A DNA stretch of 62,396 nt from Atopobium sp034113385 (GTDB lineage: Bacteria; Actinomycetota; Coriobacteriia; Coriobacteriales; Atopobiaceae), in NCBI RefSeq assembly GCF_034113385.1, contig NZ_JAXEXL010000018.1, positions 1 through 62,396 of the forward strand, in the 5' to 3' direction. The translations under genes and the position numbers were made by a program. Below the pieces are notes generated by a model that was not told where the DNA came from, did no database searches, and saw nothing but the letters and a program-made list of their open reading frames with translations. Shown here piece by piece: positions 1-7,525 of this stretch. Within the stretch, counting starts at the first letter, position 1; the number at the start of each line of letters is the position of its first letter.

Positions 1-71
1 CCACGGACGATTTGATTGTGGAGAACTACCAGCACGGCCCACAGGTCAAAAATATTCCTATTGCGGTGTAA
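1..71 (+). CDS. thyA: Thymidylate synthase, C-terminal end (partial)
   Basis: Only the last 22 codons are present, read in frame from base 3 to the TAA at 69-71. The tail ends in NIPIAV, matching the ThyA C-terminus, where a short hydrophobic end (as in ...APVAI of E. coli) closes over the dUMP/folate site. ThyA makes dTMP from dUMP using methylene-tetrahydrofolate and releases dihydrofolate. The next gene, two bases downstream, is dihydrofolate reductase, which recycles that product; this classic thyA-folA pairing is the main support for the call. The rest of the gene lies outside the window. Confidence 0.8.
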   Translation, partial: TDDLIVENYQHGPQVKNIPIAV

Positions 72-73
72 TC

Positions 74-565
74 ATGCGCGCAATCGTAGCCGTTACAAGC
101 AACTGGGCCATTGGCTGTAAAGGCCGCTTGCTTATTTCCAACAAAGCGGATATGCACCACTTTGTACAGCACACCCGTGGTGGCACCGTTATTATGGGTC
201 GTACTACCTTGGAAAGCTTTCCTGGGTCCAACCCCCTACCCAAACGCCGCAACATTGTACTTACTCGTGATGCAAGTTGGTCTTGTGAGGGTGTAGAAGT
301 TGTTCATAGTGTCTCTCAGGCTCTTGAAGCAGTAGCTACCGAGAACCCCAATGACGTATGGTGCATTGGCGGCATGAGTGTATATGAGCAGATGCTCCCA
401 TACTGTTCGGAAGTCATTGTGACCATGCATGACGTAGTAGTGCCAGCAGATGCCTTTTTCCCTAACTTAGATGAAGACCCTTCTTGGACTGTATGCACAA
501 GCGCACAGGGTGGTGTTACTCCTGAAGGCATCTCCTTCCACTTTGTAACCTACCAGCGTGCATAA
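74..565 (+). CDS. folA: Dihydrofolate reductase
   Basis: Reduces dihydrofolate to tetrahydrofolate with NADPH in the cytoplasm. The 163-aa product is the usual DHFR length. Visible family marks are the N-terminal AIVAVTSNWAIGCKG strand and Met20-type loop, the acidic active-site residue in KADMHHF, the NADPH-binding GRTTLESFP and RRNIVLTRD segments, and the IGGMSVYEQML motif with its paired glycines. The loop has AIGCKG where most enzymes have AIG.(N/D)G. The ATG lies two bases after the thyA stop, so the two genes are surely co-transcribed and perhaps translationally coupled. The chain ends near residue 163 with a normal C-terminal strand. Confidence 0.95.
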   Translation: MRAIVAVTSNWAIGCKGRLLISNKADMHHFVQHTRGGTVIMGRTTLESFPGSNPLPKRRNIVLTRDASWSCEGVEVVHSVSQALEAVATENPNDVWCIGGMSVYEQMLPYCSEVIVTMHDVVVPADAFFPNLDEDPSWTVCTSAQGGVTPEGISFHFVTYQRA

Positions 566-582
566 ACGCGTGCGTAATACTA

Positions 583-618
583 CGTCGTGCCATTATTAAA
601 ATTAATAATGGCACGACG
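583..618. repeat. Dispersed 36-bp palindrome, copy 1
   Basis: A 36-bp inverted repeat with 17-bp perfect arms (left arm CGTCGTGCCATTATTAA) around a central AA. It starts 17 bp after the folA stop. Three more copies lie at 42152, 46882 and 55188. The arms are not followed by a T tract, so it does not look like an ordinary intrinsic terminator. This copy and the one at 42152 share orientation (central AA); the other two are inverted (central TT). Confidence 0.9.
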
Positions 619-740
619 CTTAAGAAACTAAAAGAACCTTTGCTTACGATTTTTGCCTACGATTGAGTAAAACCAACAATTTACCCGTCGTTAAACGGAA
701 AGCCTGGTCTAACAAAAAGCTATGCAGCAACAGAGCCGTG

Positions 741-1331
741 CTAGTAACCAACAACCATGCTATCAAACAGCATAGTGCGGTTTTCCAGCTCCCACTTACC
801 ATCCTTCTTGATCAAGTTGATGGATACGTCAGCTTCTTTGGTTTCGAGACTTGAATCACCAAAACCAGTATCCAAAGCACTCCTGATACCATTACCAATT
901 GCATCAGCATCTTTATTAGTAAAAGCGTCAATGCCTTCGTCACTCTTAGCCCAAGTACCAAATGCATCTTCGAACTTTCTCAAGCCCTCTTTGAGGTCGA
1001 TATTAGAAACGTGCACACTAGCTATGGCTTTATCGTCACTAATTTTAATATCGCCAACCTTATACTTGAAGTTCTTAAACGCTGCAGCCAAAATATCCTT
1101 GCCGTTTATGCCCATGTCGCCCATATCACCCAAATTAGCCTGTTTGAGCAGTTCATCCACTACAGAATCATCAAGAGCAATGGCGCTATCGTAGGTTTTG
1201 CTAATAACATCAGTAATTTCTTTCTTGTTCTTCTCTACATCAGCACCCTTGCAGGCAGCTAAGCCACCCACAATGCCACATGCGAGCACAAGGGCTAAAA
1301 CGGTCTTACAGAACGGGTGGATCCTGCACAT
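741..1331 (-). CDS. Putative lipoprotein of unknown function
   Basis: A 196-aa secreted lipoprotein. The chosen ATG at 1331 is preceded by AGAGGAGAT; an upstream in-frame start would put the signal peptide too far inside. The N-terminus has a basic start, a hydrophobic core and the lipobox LAAC with the acylated cysteine at residue 27. The mature part is charged and helical (KNKKEITDVISKTYDSAI and following), then a beta-rich end (SLETKEADVSINLIKKDGKWELENRTM) like the DUF4878/DUF5105-type lipoproteins of Firmicutes and Actinobacteria; that family link is a weak impression only. It is convergent with folA. Function is not known. Confidence 0.75.
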   Translation of the reverse strand: MCRIHPFCKTVLALVLACGIVGGLAACKGADVEKNKKEITDVISKTYDSAIALDDSVVDELLKQANLGDMGDMGINGKDILAAAFKNFKYKVGDIKISDDKAIASVHVSNIDLKEGLRKFEDAFGTWAKSDEGIDAFTNKDADAIGNGIRSALDTGFGDSSLETKEADVSINLIKKDGKWELENRTMLFDSMVVGY

Positions 1332-1421
1332 GATATCTCCTCTAACGAACGTATAGTGACAAGCCATTGCCATACCACGCCATTGCGCTGACCTGTTTCT
1401 CAAAATATAACATGTGTTTAG

Positions 1422-1455
1422 CAAAAAAGCGGAGTCGCCTCAAGACAACTCCGCT
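1422..1455 (-). terminator. Intrinsic terminator after the APH-family gene
   Basis: On the minus strand the stem AGCGGAGT/ACTCCGCT with a 12-nt loop is followed by TTTTTT. It lies 56 bp past the stop of the kinase gene at 1511. Confidence 0.8.
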
Positions 1456-1510
1456 CAACGTGCTCTAACTAAAGTTTAAGCGCATGCAAACACCCTGCTC
1501 ACGCACACAC

Positions 1511-2269
1511 TTATTGCCAATCGGCTACATCAATCCAAGACAAAAGTGCCTGTTCATGCTCTTTGTGACCGCGAGCAAGCTCGGCAGCAGCAACAATGGG
1601 AAGCCAGCGATACACAACTTGCTTAGCCAAGTCAGCACAATCGCAGTACATCTCCAAGTAGGCATCTGCCAGCTTTTGATCATCAAACGAGAAAAGCATG
1701 TAGGTCATGGCAACATCTGCTGCAGGGGTGCCCTGCGTAGCATGTGCCCAGTCCAAAACAACACAGCTGCCATCTTTTTGCACCAACACATTAGTGGGAT
1801 TAAAGTCACCGTGACAGATTTTCTCTTCCTCTTTCATGCCATCCAAACGCATAAGAAGGTCATAGCGCGTAGTAGCATTAATACTGGATAAAGAGTTAAT
1901 CATGCGGGCAAACTTATCCCTCTGACGAGGCAGTAAAGGAGCGGTATGACTCTGAACATCAAGCTGCAGCTCAATGAAGTTGCTTAAATACTCTGTTAAC
2001 TTGGTGGGGTTTTGATCCATAAGCACGGAAAGCATGGTGCCTTCCACGCGCTTGGTTTTGAGCGCCCAACCATTATCCAAAGCAGAAACCTCAACAAACT
2101 GAGGCGCCTTAACACCTGCCTCATAAACACGAGTGAGATTAAGCGCCTCGTTGAGCACATCAGAAGCGGGCTTGCTATTGTTAAATGCCTTAACAATAGT
2201 GTCACCACAATCCCATACCACCTTATTACCACGACGAACAATCTCTTGTTTGTTAGTAGAGAGTTCCAT
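1511..2269 (-). CDS. Aminoglycoside phosphotransferase/choline kinase-fold protein
   Basis: 252 aa with the protein-kinase-like APH fold. The Brenner motif CHGDFNPTNVLV (about residues 154-165) gives the catalytic Asp and metal-binding Asn, and VVLDWAHA follows as the DFG-equivalent metal site. An N-terminal nucleotide-binding part (VVWDCGDTIVKAF) carries a candidate lysine. The family phosphorylates small hydroxyl compounds, such as aminoglycosides, choline, fructosamine or homoserine; nothing here fixes the substrate, and resistance should not be assumed. The ATG is 54 bp after adhE with no terminator between, so it may be read through from adhE. A clear terminator lies downstream at 1422-1455. 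Confidence 0.8.
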   Translation of the reverse strand: MELSTNKQEIVRRGNKVVWDCGDTIVKAFNNSKPASDVLNEALNLTRVYEAGVKAPQFVEVSALDNGWALKTKRVEGTMLSVLMDQNPTKLTEYLSNFIELQLDVQSHTAPLLPRQRDKFARMINSLSSINATTRYDLLMRLDGMKEEEKICHGDFNPTNVLVQKDGSCVVLDWAHATQGTPAADVAMTYMLFSFDDQKLADAYLEMYCDCADLAKQVVYRWLPIVAAAELARGHKEHEQALLSWIDVADWQ

Positions 2270-2323
2270 AGCGGCACATCCTTAATCCGAAGAAATACTT
2301 ATAAGCTCACAAAACCAGACTAA

Positions 2324-4942
2324 TTAATCCTCGTACGTACTTGCCTCATGACCATAGTATGCATCCTTATAGAGGCTGGTAATCTCAGAAATCAAAGGAT
2401 ATCGGGGATTGGCGCCCGTGCACTGATCATTAAAGGCCTGCTCTGCCATATCATCCAGCGTGTCCAAGAAGTACTTCTCATCTACGTTGTACTCTGCAAT
2501 GGTGTGCTTCACACCTACATGATCAAAGAGGTCATAAATCTTCTTGATGAACTTCTCAAAGACCTCTTGATCATCTGCACCGGTTACGCCGCAGAAGCGT
2601 GCTGCCTCGGCATAACGAGCAAGTGTCTTGGGATGATCATACTGAGGGAAGGTGCCCATCTTGGTGGGACGTTCAGCGGAGTTGTAGCGCATAACGCGAG
2701 GCAGAAGCACTGCATTGGCCAGACCATGAGGAATGTGATGGAAGGCACCAAGCTTGTGAGCCATGGAGTGGTTGACACCCAAGAAGGCGTTTGCAAAGGC
2801 AAGACCACCTAGGCAAGACGCGTTAGCCATGTGATTACGTGCTTCAACATCATTGGGATTGTCATAGGCACGACCAAGGTACTCAAAGACAAGTTTCATG
2901 CCACGCAAAGCCATACCGTCGGTATAGTCAGAAGCCATAACAGAAACAAATGCCTCAAGGCAGTGCGTAAGAACGTCAACACCAGATGCAGCAGTCAGGC
3001 CCTTGGGCTGGCTCATCATATTGTCTGTATCCACAATTGCCATGTTAGGCATAAGTTCATAGTCTGTAATAGGCCACTTTACGCCCGTCTCTGCATCGGT
3101 AATGATGGCAAAAGGAGTTACCTCAGAGCCCGTACCAGAACTTGTTGGAATGGCTACAAAGAACGCCTTCTTGCCCATCTTGGGGAACTGATACACGCGC
3201 TTACGGATGTCCATAAAGTCCATGGACATATCTTCAAAGTTCTCCTCGGGGTTCTCGTACATGGACCACATAATCTTGCCTGCATCCATAGCAGAACCGC
3301 CACCAATGGCAATGATGCAATCAGGTTCAAATGCCTTCAGCTGCTCAAGACCCTTCAGCGCATCCTGCAATTTGGGATCAGGCGAGATGGACCAGAAGCT
3401 GGAGTGAACAATGCCCATGGCATCCAAAGACTCCTCGACCTTCTTGGTAAAGCCACTGGTATAAAGGAACTGGTCAGTAACAATGAAACAACGCTTCTTG
3501 TTGTAAACGTCCTTGAGCTCCTGCAATGCAACGGGCATGCAGCCCTTCTTGAAGTAGACCTTCTCGGGAGTACGAAGCCACAGCATGTTCTCACGCCTCT
3601 CTGCAACGGACTTGATGTTGAGCAAGTGCTGAGGGCCAACATTGCCAGAAACGGAGTTACCGCCCCAGGAGCCGCAGCCCAGCGTAAGCGAAGGAGCCAT
3701 CATAAAGTTATAGAGGTCACCAATGCCGCCCTGAGACGATGGCGTATTAATAAGAATACGGCAGGTCTTCATAGCGTTGCGGTGCTTCTCGAGCTTCTTA
3801 GCCTCATTAACGTTTACGTACAAAGAAGAGGTATGACCATAGCCACCATCCGCAACGAGGCGCTCTGCCTTGGCAAGAGCATCATCAAAGCTCTTGGCCT
3901 TATACATGCCCAAAACAGGAGACAGCTTCTCGTGTGCCATTTCCTCAGAAGGATCAACAGAAGTTACCTCACCAATAAGAACCTTGGTGGACTTAGGTAC
4001 CTCTACACCAGCAATCTGGGCAATGGTATAAGCGGACTGACCAACAATCTTAGCGTTTACGCCACCATTAATAATAACGGTCTTGCGAACCTTATCCAGC
4101 TCAGCGCCCTTAAGGAAGTAGCAACCACGACGCTTAAACTCGGCCTTTGCCTCGTTATATACATCCTCCACAATGGTAACGGATTGCTCAGAAGCACAAA
4201 TCATACCGTTATCAAAGGTCTTAGAATGAATGATGGAGTTAACGGCCAGTTTAATGTCTGCGGTACTATCGATAATAGCAGGGGTGTTGCCAGGTCCTAC
4301 GCCTAAAGCAGGCTTACCAGAAGAGTAAGCTGCGGCAACCATGCCAGGACCACCTGTTGCCAAAATCATATCTGCAGAGCTCATGAGGGTGTTGGTAAGC
4401 TCCAAAGAAGGAACGTCAATCCAGTCAATGATACCCTTGGGTGCACCGGCCTTCTCTGCTGCTTCACGCACAATCTTGGCAGCAGCAATGGTGCAGCCCT
4501 TAGCGCGAGGATGCGGAGAAATCAGGATGGCATTACGCGTCTTAAGACAGATAAGAGCCTTGAAGATTGCGGTAGAAGTTGGATTCGTAGTAGGAATAAC
4601 AGCTGCTACAACACCTAAAGGTTCTGCTACCTTTTTGTAGCCATAGGCGGGATCATCCTCAATAACACCGCAGGTCTTCATATCCTTGTACTTGTTATAG
4701 ATGTACTCGGAAGCATAGTGGTTTTTAATAACCTTATCTTCCACAATACCCATACCTGTTTCCTCTACAGCAAGCTTAGCCAGAGGAATACGAGATTTAT
4801 TTGCAGCAAGAGCTGCCTCGTAAAAAATCTTGTCTACTTGCTCTTGAGAAAACTTTGCAAACTCCGCTTGCGCTTTGCGCATAGACGCGAGTCGCTCGGT
4901 AAGCGCATCTACACTATCAATCGGCGGCAGTGCTTTAGTCAT
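2324..4942 (-). CDS. adhE: Bifunctional acetaldehyde-CoA/alcohol dehydrogenase
   Basis: Converts acetyl-CoA to acetaldehyde and then ethanol, oxidising two NADH; a main redox valve in fermenting bacteria. At 872 aa it has the full two-domain length. The N-terminal ALDH half (about 1-440) has the catalytic cysteine in FDNGMICASEQS and the nucleotide-binding ATGGPGMV region. After a linker, the C-terminal iron-type ADH half has IGGGSAMDAGKIMW, TSSGTGSEVTPFA and the metal ligands in CLGGLAFANAFLGVNHSMAHKLG and FHHIPHGLANA. The ATG follows GGAGGTAAAAC. The family forms spirosome filaments. The upstream region carries repeated TTGAC boxes around a likely promoter (see 5070-5110). Confidence 0.97.
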   Translation of the reverse strand: MTKALPPIDSVDALTERLASMRKAQAEFAKFSQEQVDKIFYEAALAANKSRIPLAKLAVEETGMGIVEDKVIKNHYASEYIYNKYKDMKTCGVIEDDPAYGYKKVAEPLGVVAAVIPTTNPTSTAIFKALICLKTRNAILISPHPRAKGCTIAAAKIVREAAEKAGAPKGIIDWIDVPSLELTNTLMSSADMILATGGPGMVAAAYSSGKPALGVGPGNTPAIIDSTADIKLAVNSIIHSKTFDNGMICASEQSVTIVEDVYNEAKAEFKRRGCYFLKGAELDKVRKTVIINGGVNAKIVGQSAYTIAQIAGVEVPKSTKVLIGEVTSVDPSEEMAHEKLSPVLGMYKAKSFDDALAKAERLVADGGYGHTSSLYVNVNEAKKLEKHRNAMKTCRILINTPSSQGGIGDLYNFMMAPSLTLGCGSWGGNSVSGNVGPQHLLNIKSVAERRENMLWLRTPEKVYFKKGCMPVALQELKDVYNKKRCFIVTDQFLYTSGFTKKVEESLDAMGIVHSSFWSISPDPKLQDALKGLEQLKAFEPDCIIAIGGGSAMDAGKIMWSMYENPEENFEDMSMDFMDIRKRVYQFPKMGKKAFFVAIPTSSGTGSEVTPFAIITDAETGVKWPITDYELMPNMAIVDTDNMMSQPKGLTAASGVDVLTHCLEAFVSVMASDYTDGMALRGMKLVFEYLGRAYDNPNDVEARNHMANASCLGGLAFANAFLGVNHSMAHKLGAFHHIPHGLANAVLLPRVMRYNSAERPTKMGTFPQYDHPKTLARYAEAARFCGVTGADDQEVFEKFIKKIYDLFDHVGVKHTIAEYNVDEKYFLDTLDDMAEQAFNDQCTGANPRYPLISEITSLYKDAYYGHEASTYED

Positions 4943-5069
4943 GTTTTACCTCCAGGGTATCCAGTGACTTACTTGAGCTTATTGCTGTCCTCTTAATGAT
5001 ACAAAATCCGCTCACCGAAAAGTTGGACTTTTGCTCTTTTTTATACAAAATTATGCCATCTACCTGCAG

Positions 5070-5110
5070 GTTGACTAGTATATCATGGTCAATTTACGAT
5101 AAGTTGACTA
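5070..5110 (-). promoter_or_regulatory. Likely adhE promoter with repeated TTGAC operator boxes
   Basis: On the minus strand an extended -10 (TGATATACT, TATACT at 5082-5077) sits about 135 bp before the adhE ATG. It is bracketed by two direct copies of TAGTCAAC (5110-5103 and 5077-5070) 33 bp apart, about three helical turns, with an inverted TTGACC between. The -35 is weak. The arrangement suggests a dimeric regulator bound across the promoter, but no known site such as the Rex box (TTGTGAA-type) is seen. Confidence 0.4.
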
Positions 5111-5124
5111 TGATTTTAGGGTCA

Positions 5125-6297
5125 TTAGTTCAATATATCTTTTGGTACCTGTTTTTCTAGATACCAAATACATCCCCCGTAAATAACACCAAAACCAAGC
5201 ACTAATGTAAGAATAAGAACACCTTGCAAGCCAATTAAAGAAGAAAGTAATGCGTTTAAACCCGAAAAACAAATAGCACCAAGTGCAACAGATTGACTTT
5301 GAGCAGAAAGTACCGCAGCACGATATCCATCAGGCAAATTGCGTTGGAAAATCATACGCTTAATTGGAGCGCAAAAACATGAGAAGACAGACTCAAAGAT
5401 ATATACAATAGGCAGAACTATTGGAGCTACAAACGGCATGAAGAACAAAGACATGCAAAGAAAACGCCCCGCATATCCACCTGCAAGTAATTTACGTTCA
5501 CTCATAAAAGTTACAATATGTGGAACGAATAAACCAATCAGTGCAGAAACTATAAGTTGAACAACAAGGCTTATTCCTGCTAAATTTGCTCCAAGTCCGT
5601 TTTGTTTGAGTACCACTGAATAAAAATCTTCAAATCCAACAAAGAAAACTGCCTGAGCAAAATCCATAAGCAAAAGACAGCATAAGATATGGTTTCCTTT
5701 TATGTGCTGAAGAAGTCCCATAAAAGATACTTTTTTATTAGCGAAATTATCACTAGATGATTTATTGGTCGCCACTAGTGACTCGGTTTGCATATTTTGA
5801 TTATTACTATGAGGTTTTATGCACGAAGCATCATTAGCAGGAAATGCAAATCCTATGCCAAGGCTAAGAATTACAGCAATTAAATCTACTATAATACCAA
5901 TGTTAAAAAGAGTTGCTTGAGCAAAAATACCACCCAATAGCGCAGTGACACCGTATGAAACATAAAAAATTGCGTTCTCGATAGAATTGTACTGCACAAG
6001 TTTTTTCTCATTAACATGTGCAATATAGATTGCTTCAAACGATCCACTTAAACAGGCCACAGCTATACCTTTAGAAACAAACGTTACCACTAAGAGTACG
6101 AAGCTTTGCTCGTTAAGAAGCAAAATGTAGTATAAGGCCATAAAACCAAGACCCAGTAGACCAACAAAACGATGTCCAAAGCTATCGCTTATTAACCCAC
6201 TAGGAACTTCAAGGATAAGCCTGCAAACTTGATAGACCAAAATACCTAAAGAAACTGTAGCAACACTAAATCCTACCTGGGAAAGATAGAGTGTCAA
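5125..6297 (-). CDS. MFS transporter lacking the first transmembrane segment
   Basis: 390 codons of a Major Facilitator protein. The motif-A region EVPSGLISDSFGHR, which lies between TM2 and TM3 in this family, occurs only about 37 residues from the start, so the N-terminal 20-30 residues with TM1 are missing. The reading frame opens after a stop at 6316-6318, and the first usable codon is a TTG at 6297 without a clear ribosome binding site. About eleven hydrophobic segments follow, with a charged central loop near residues 168-190. It starts 15 bp after the extended reading frame of the upstream gene. DNA here is visibly richer in A/T than its neighbours. It may be a decaying gene; substrate unknown. 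Confidence 0.6.
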   Translation of the reverse strand: MTLYLSQVGFSVATVSLGILVYQVCRLILEVPSGLISDSFGHRFVGLLGLGFMALYYILLLNEQSFVLLVVTFVSKGIAVACLSGSFEAIYIAHVNEKKLVQYNSIENAIFYVSYGVTALLGGIFAQATLFNIGIIVDLIAVILSLGIGFAFPANDASCIKPHSNNQNMQTESLVATNKSSSDNFANKKVSFMGLLQHIKGNHILCCLLLMDFAQAVFFVGFEDFYSVVLKQNGLGANLAGISLVVQLIVSALIGLFVPHIVTFMSERKLLAGGYAGRFLCMSLFFMPFVAPIVLPIVYIFESVFSCFCAPIKRMIFQRNLPDGYRAAVLSAQSQSVALGAICFSGLNALLSSLIGLQGVLILTLVLGFGVIYGGCIWYLEKQVPKDILN

Positions 6298-6311
6298 AAA
6301 ATACAGACGTT

Positions 6312-6826
6312 TTAATTAAAATTTTTTAACACGCTGATATTAAAATCATACATCCAGTCAGTAAAAGATTCCATCATGCATTTGCTCACAAGTACCCCAC
6401 GCGTTGCGCATTTGAGCACTCGTGTATCTTTGTCTTCGCGCGCATCTATATAGTATGTAGGGTTAGTTGCAGTAATTGAAATAAGATACACATTAAGAAA
6501 CGGTACTTTTTTACCGAGACCTTTTGAATGTCTTTAACCGTGTACGTAAGATTTATTGTAGGATGACCGTTGCCAGAGGGTGCAAATACTTTTACAGACC
6601 CATCTCTATGAATTTCAACTGCTCGTCCTGAACAAAAGAGATTAAACCACATAAGAAAAATAATGATGGGTATCCAAATTATGGCGATAACAGCAGCAGT
6701 TAAATCCGTAGCATCAAAAAGATTAAAGGTTTGTCCCATAGAAAGAATTCCAAAAGGCAACAAAAAGCCCAACAAGGTAAGCATAAACAACACGAGATTC
6801 ATTCGTTTGGAACATGTAAGAACCAT
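6312..6826 (-). CDS. Small membrane protein in two frames, candidate -1 frameshift product
   Basis: The zero frame runs 6826 to the TAG at 6446 (126 aa): two transmembrane segments (about residues 9-29 and 44-66) and the start of a beta-rich domain resembling bacterial PH-like membrane proteins. At 6512-6506 the zero frame reads GTA AAA AAG, so the heptamer A AAA AAG lies in the phase used for -1 slippage in dnaX. In the -1 frame 47 more sense codons follow (VPFLNVYLISITATNPTYYI and so on) to a TAA at 6314-6312, completing the beta domain (about 171 aa). An AAGG element lies 7 nt upstream. Either programmed slippage or a one-base loss from an A7 tract explains this. The ATG at 6826 has AAGAGGGG upstream and follows the previous stop by 16 bp. 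Confidence 0.6.
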
Positions 6827-6842
6827 ACGTGCCCTACCCCTC

Positions 6843-7475
6843 TTACAAAGTTTTGAGCTTACACTCAAATTTAAGCACTTGCACTTGCCAATCTTGTGCT
6901 TGAGCAAAGTATGAATGCCACTGATTAGCGTTCTTTACTCGCCAATCAACGCGCGCTCCAAAACCACCTTCGAGTGTCTGAGCTGCAATTTTGAATGAAG
7001 AATCTGTCTTCAAGCCAGGCCAGCGTACCTCTGCAATTTTGGGATGTGCCTGCAAGTACGAAGCAACTATGCTTGCAGCATCACTAAGCTTACGCCATTG
7101 CGTACATGCCGATTTTTGGTAGCTGTCTAGCTCATCTGTCGATAAACGCACAGCACCCGCAGCTTCTAATTGCTCGCATAGGTTTAAGCCCTCCCCTGCC
7201 AACAGCACGATAACTTGATTGGGAATATCAGCAGCGACAATTGTTACATCTGCCCCTAAGCGCGCAACAGGTACACCCGTTAAAGCCCCAAAACCCAACT
7301 CGCGCAGGTCATACAAAGCAAGTTTATCTTGCTTATGAACCTCAGCAATGTCGGTACGTACATCTGCACAATATAAAGGCAAGCCCCCCAAAGCTGTGCA
7401 ACTACACAGATGAGGAGCTTGCAGAAATTGCGTTATTGCTGGTAAAGCCAATATGTAAGCACAAAAATGATTCAA
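6843..7475 (-). CDS. Cys/Met-metabolism PLP-enzyme-like remnant protein
   Basis: 210 aa. Its C-terminal half resembles the small domain of cystathionine gamma-synthase/lyase-type enzymes: AASIVASYLQAHPKIAEVRW then PGL and LEGGFGARVDW match the family pattern (A..L..HP.V..V.yPGL...G.GG..). Upstream, LGADVTIVAAD aligns with the LGADivv.S.TK stretch that normally carries the PLP lysine, but the lysine is absent, and the whole N-terminal PLP-binding half (about 170 aa) is missing. The TTG start at 7475 has a good AAGGAT site and thrS ends 50 bp upstream. I read it as a non-catalytic relic, possibly kept for another role. Confidence in the family link is moderate. Confidence 0.5.
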   Translation of the reverse strand: MNHFCAYILALPAITQFLQAPHLCSCTALGGLPLYCADVRTDIAEVHKQDKLALYDLRELGFGALTGVPVARLGADVTIVAADIPNQVIVLLAGEGLNLCEQLEAAGAVRLSTDELDSYQKSACTQWRKLSDAASIVASYLQAHPKIAEVRWPGLKTDSSFKIAAQTLEGGFGARVDWRVKNANQWHSYFAQAQDWQVQVLKFECKLKTL

Positions 7476-7525
7476 CTACATCCTTACTTGTACGAACACC
7501 TAAGTGCTCATCTCAACGTTGAAGC

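Noticed and set aside
583..618. The 36-bp palindrome as an ordinary Rho-independent terminator
   Set aside because: The stem has an A/T centre, no T tract follows, and two copies lie beside separate good terminators.
1511..2269. An antibiotic resistance gene
   Set aside because: APH-fold motifs alone do not show aminoglycoside use and no mobile context is present.
2831..4306. A 491-codon open frame on the plus strand inside adhE
   Set aside because: It is wholly antisense to a clear adhE, has no ribosome binding site or known domain, and its composition is that of a shadow frame.
4978..5124. A Rex redox-repressor site before adhE
   Set aside because: No TTGTGAA-type inverted repeat was found; only TTGAC boxes.
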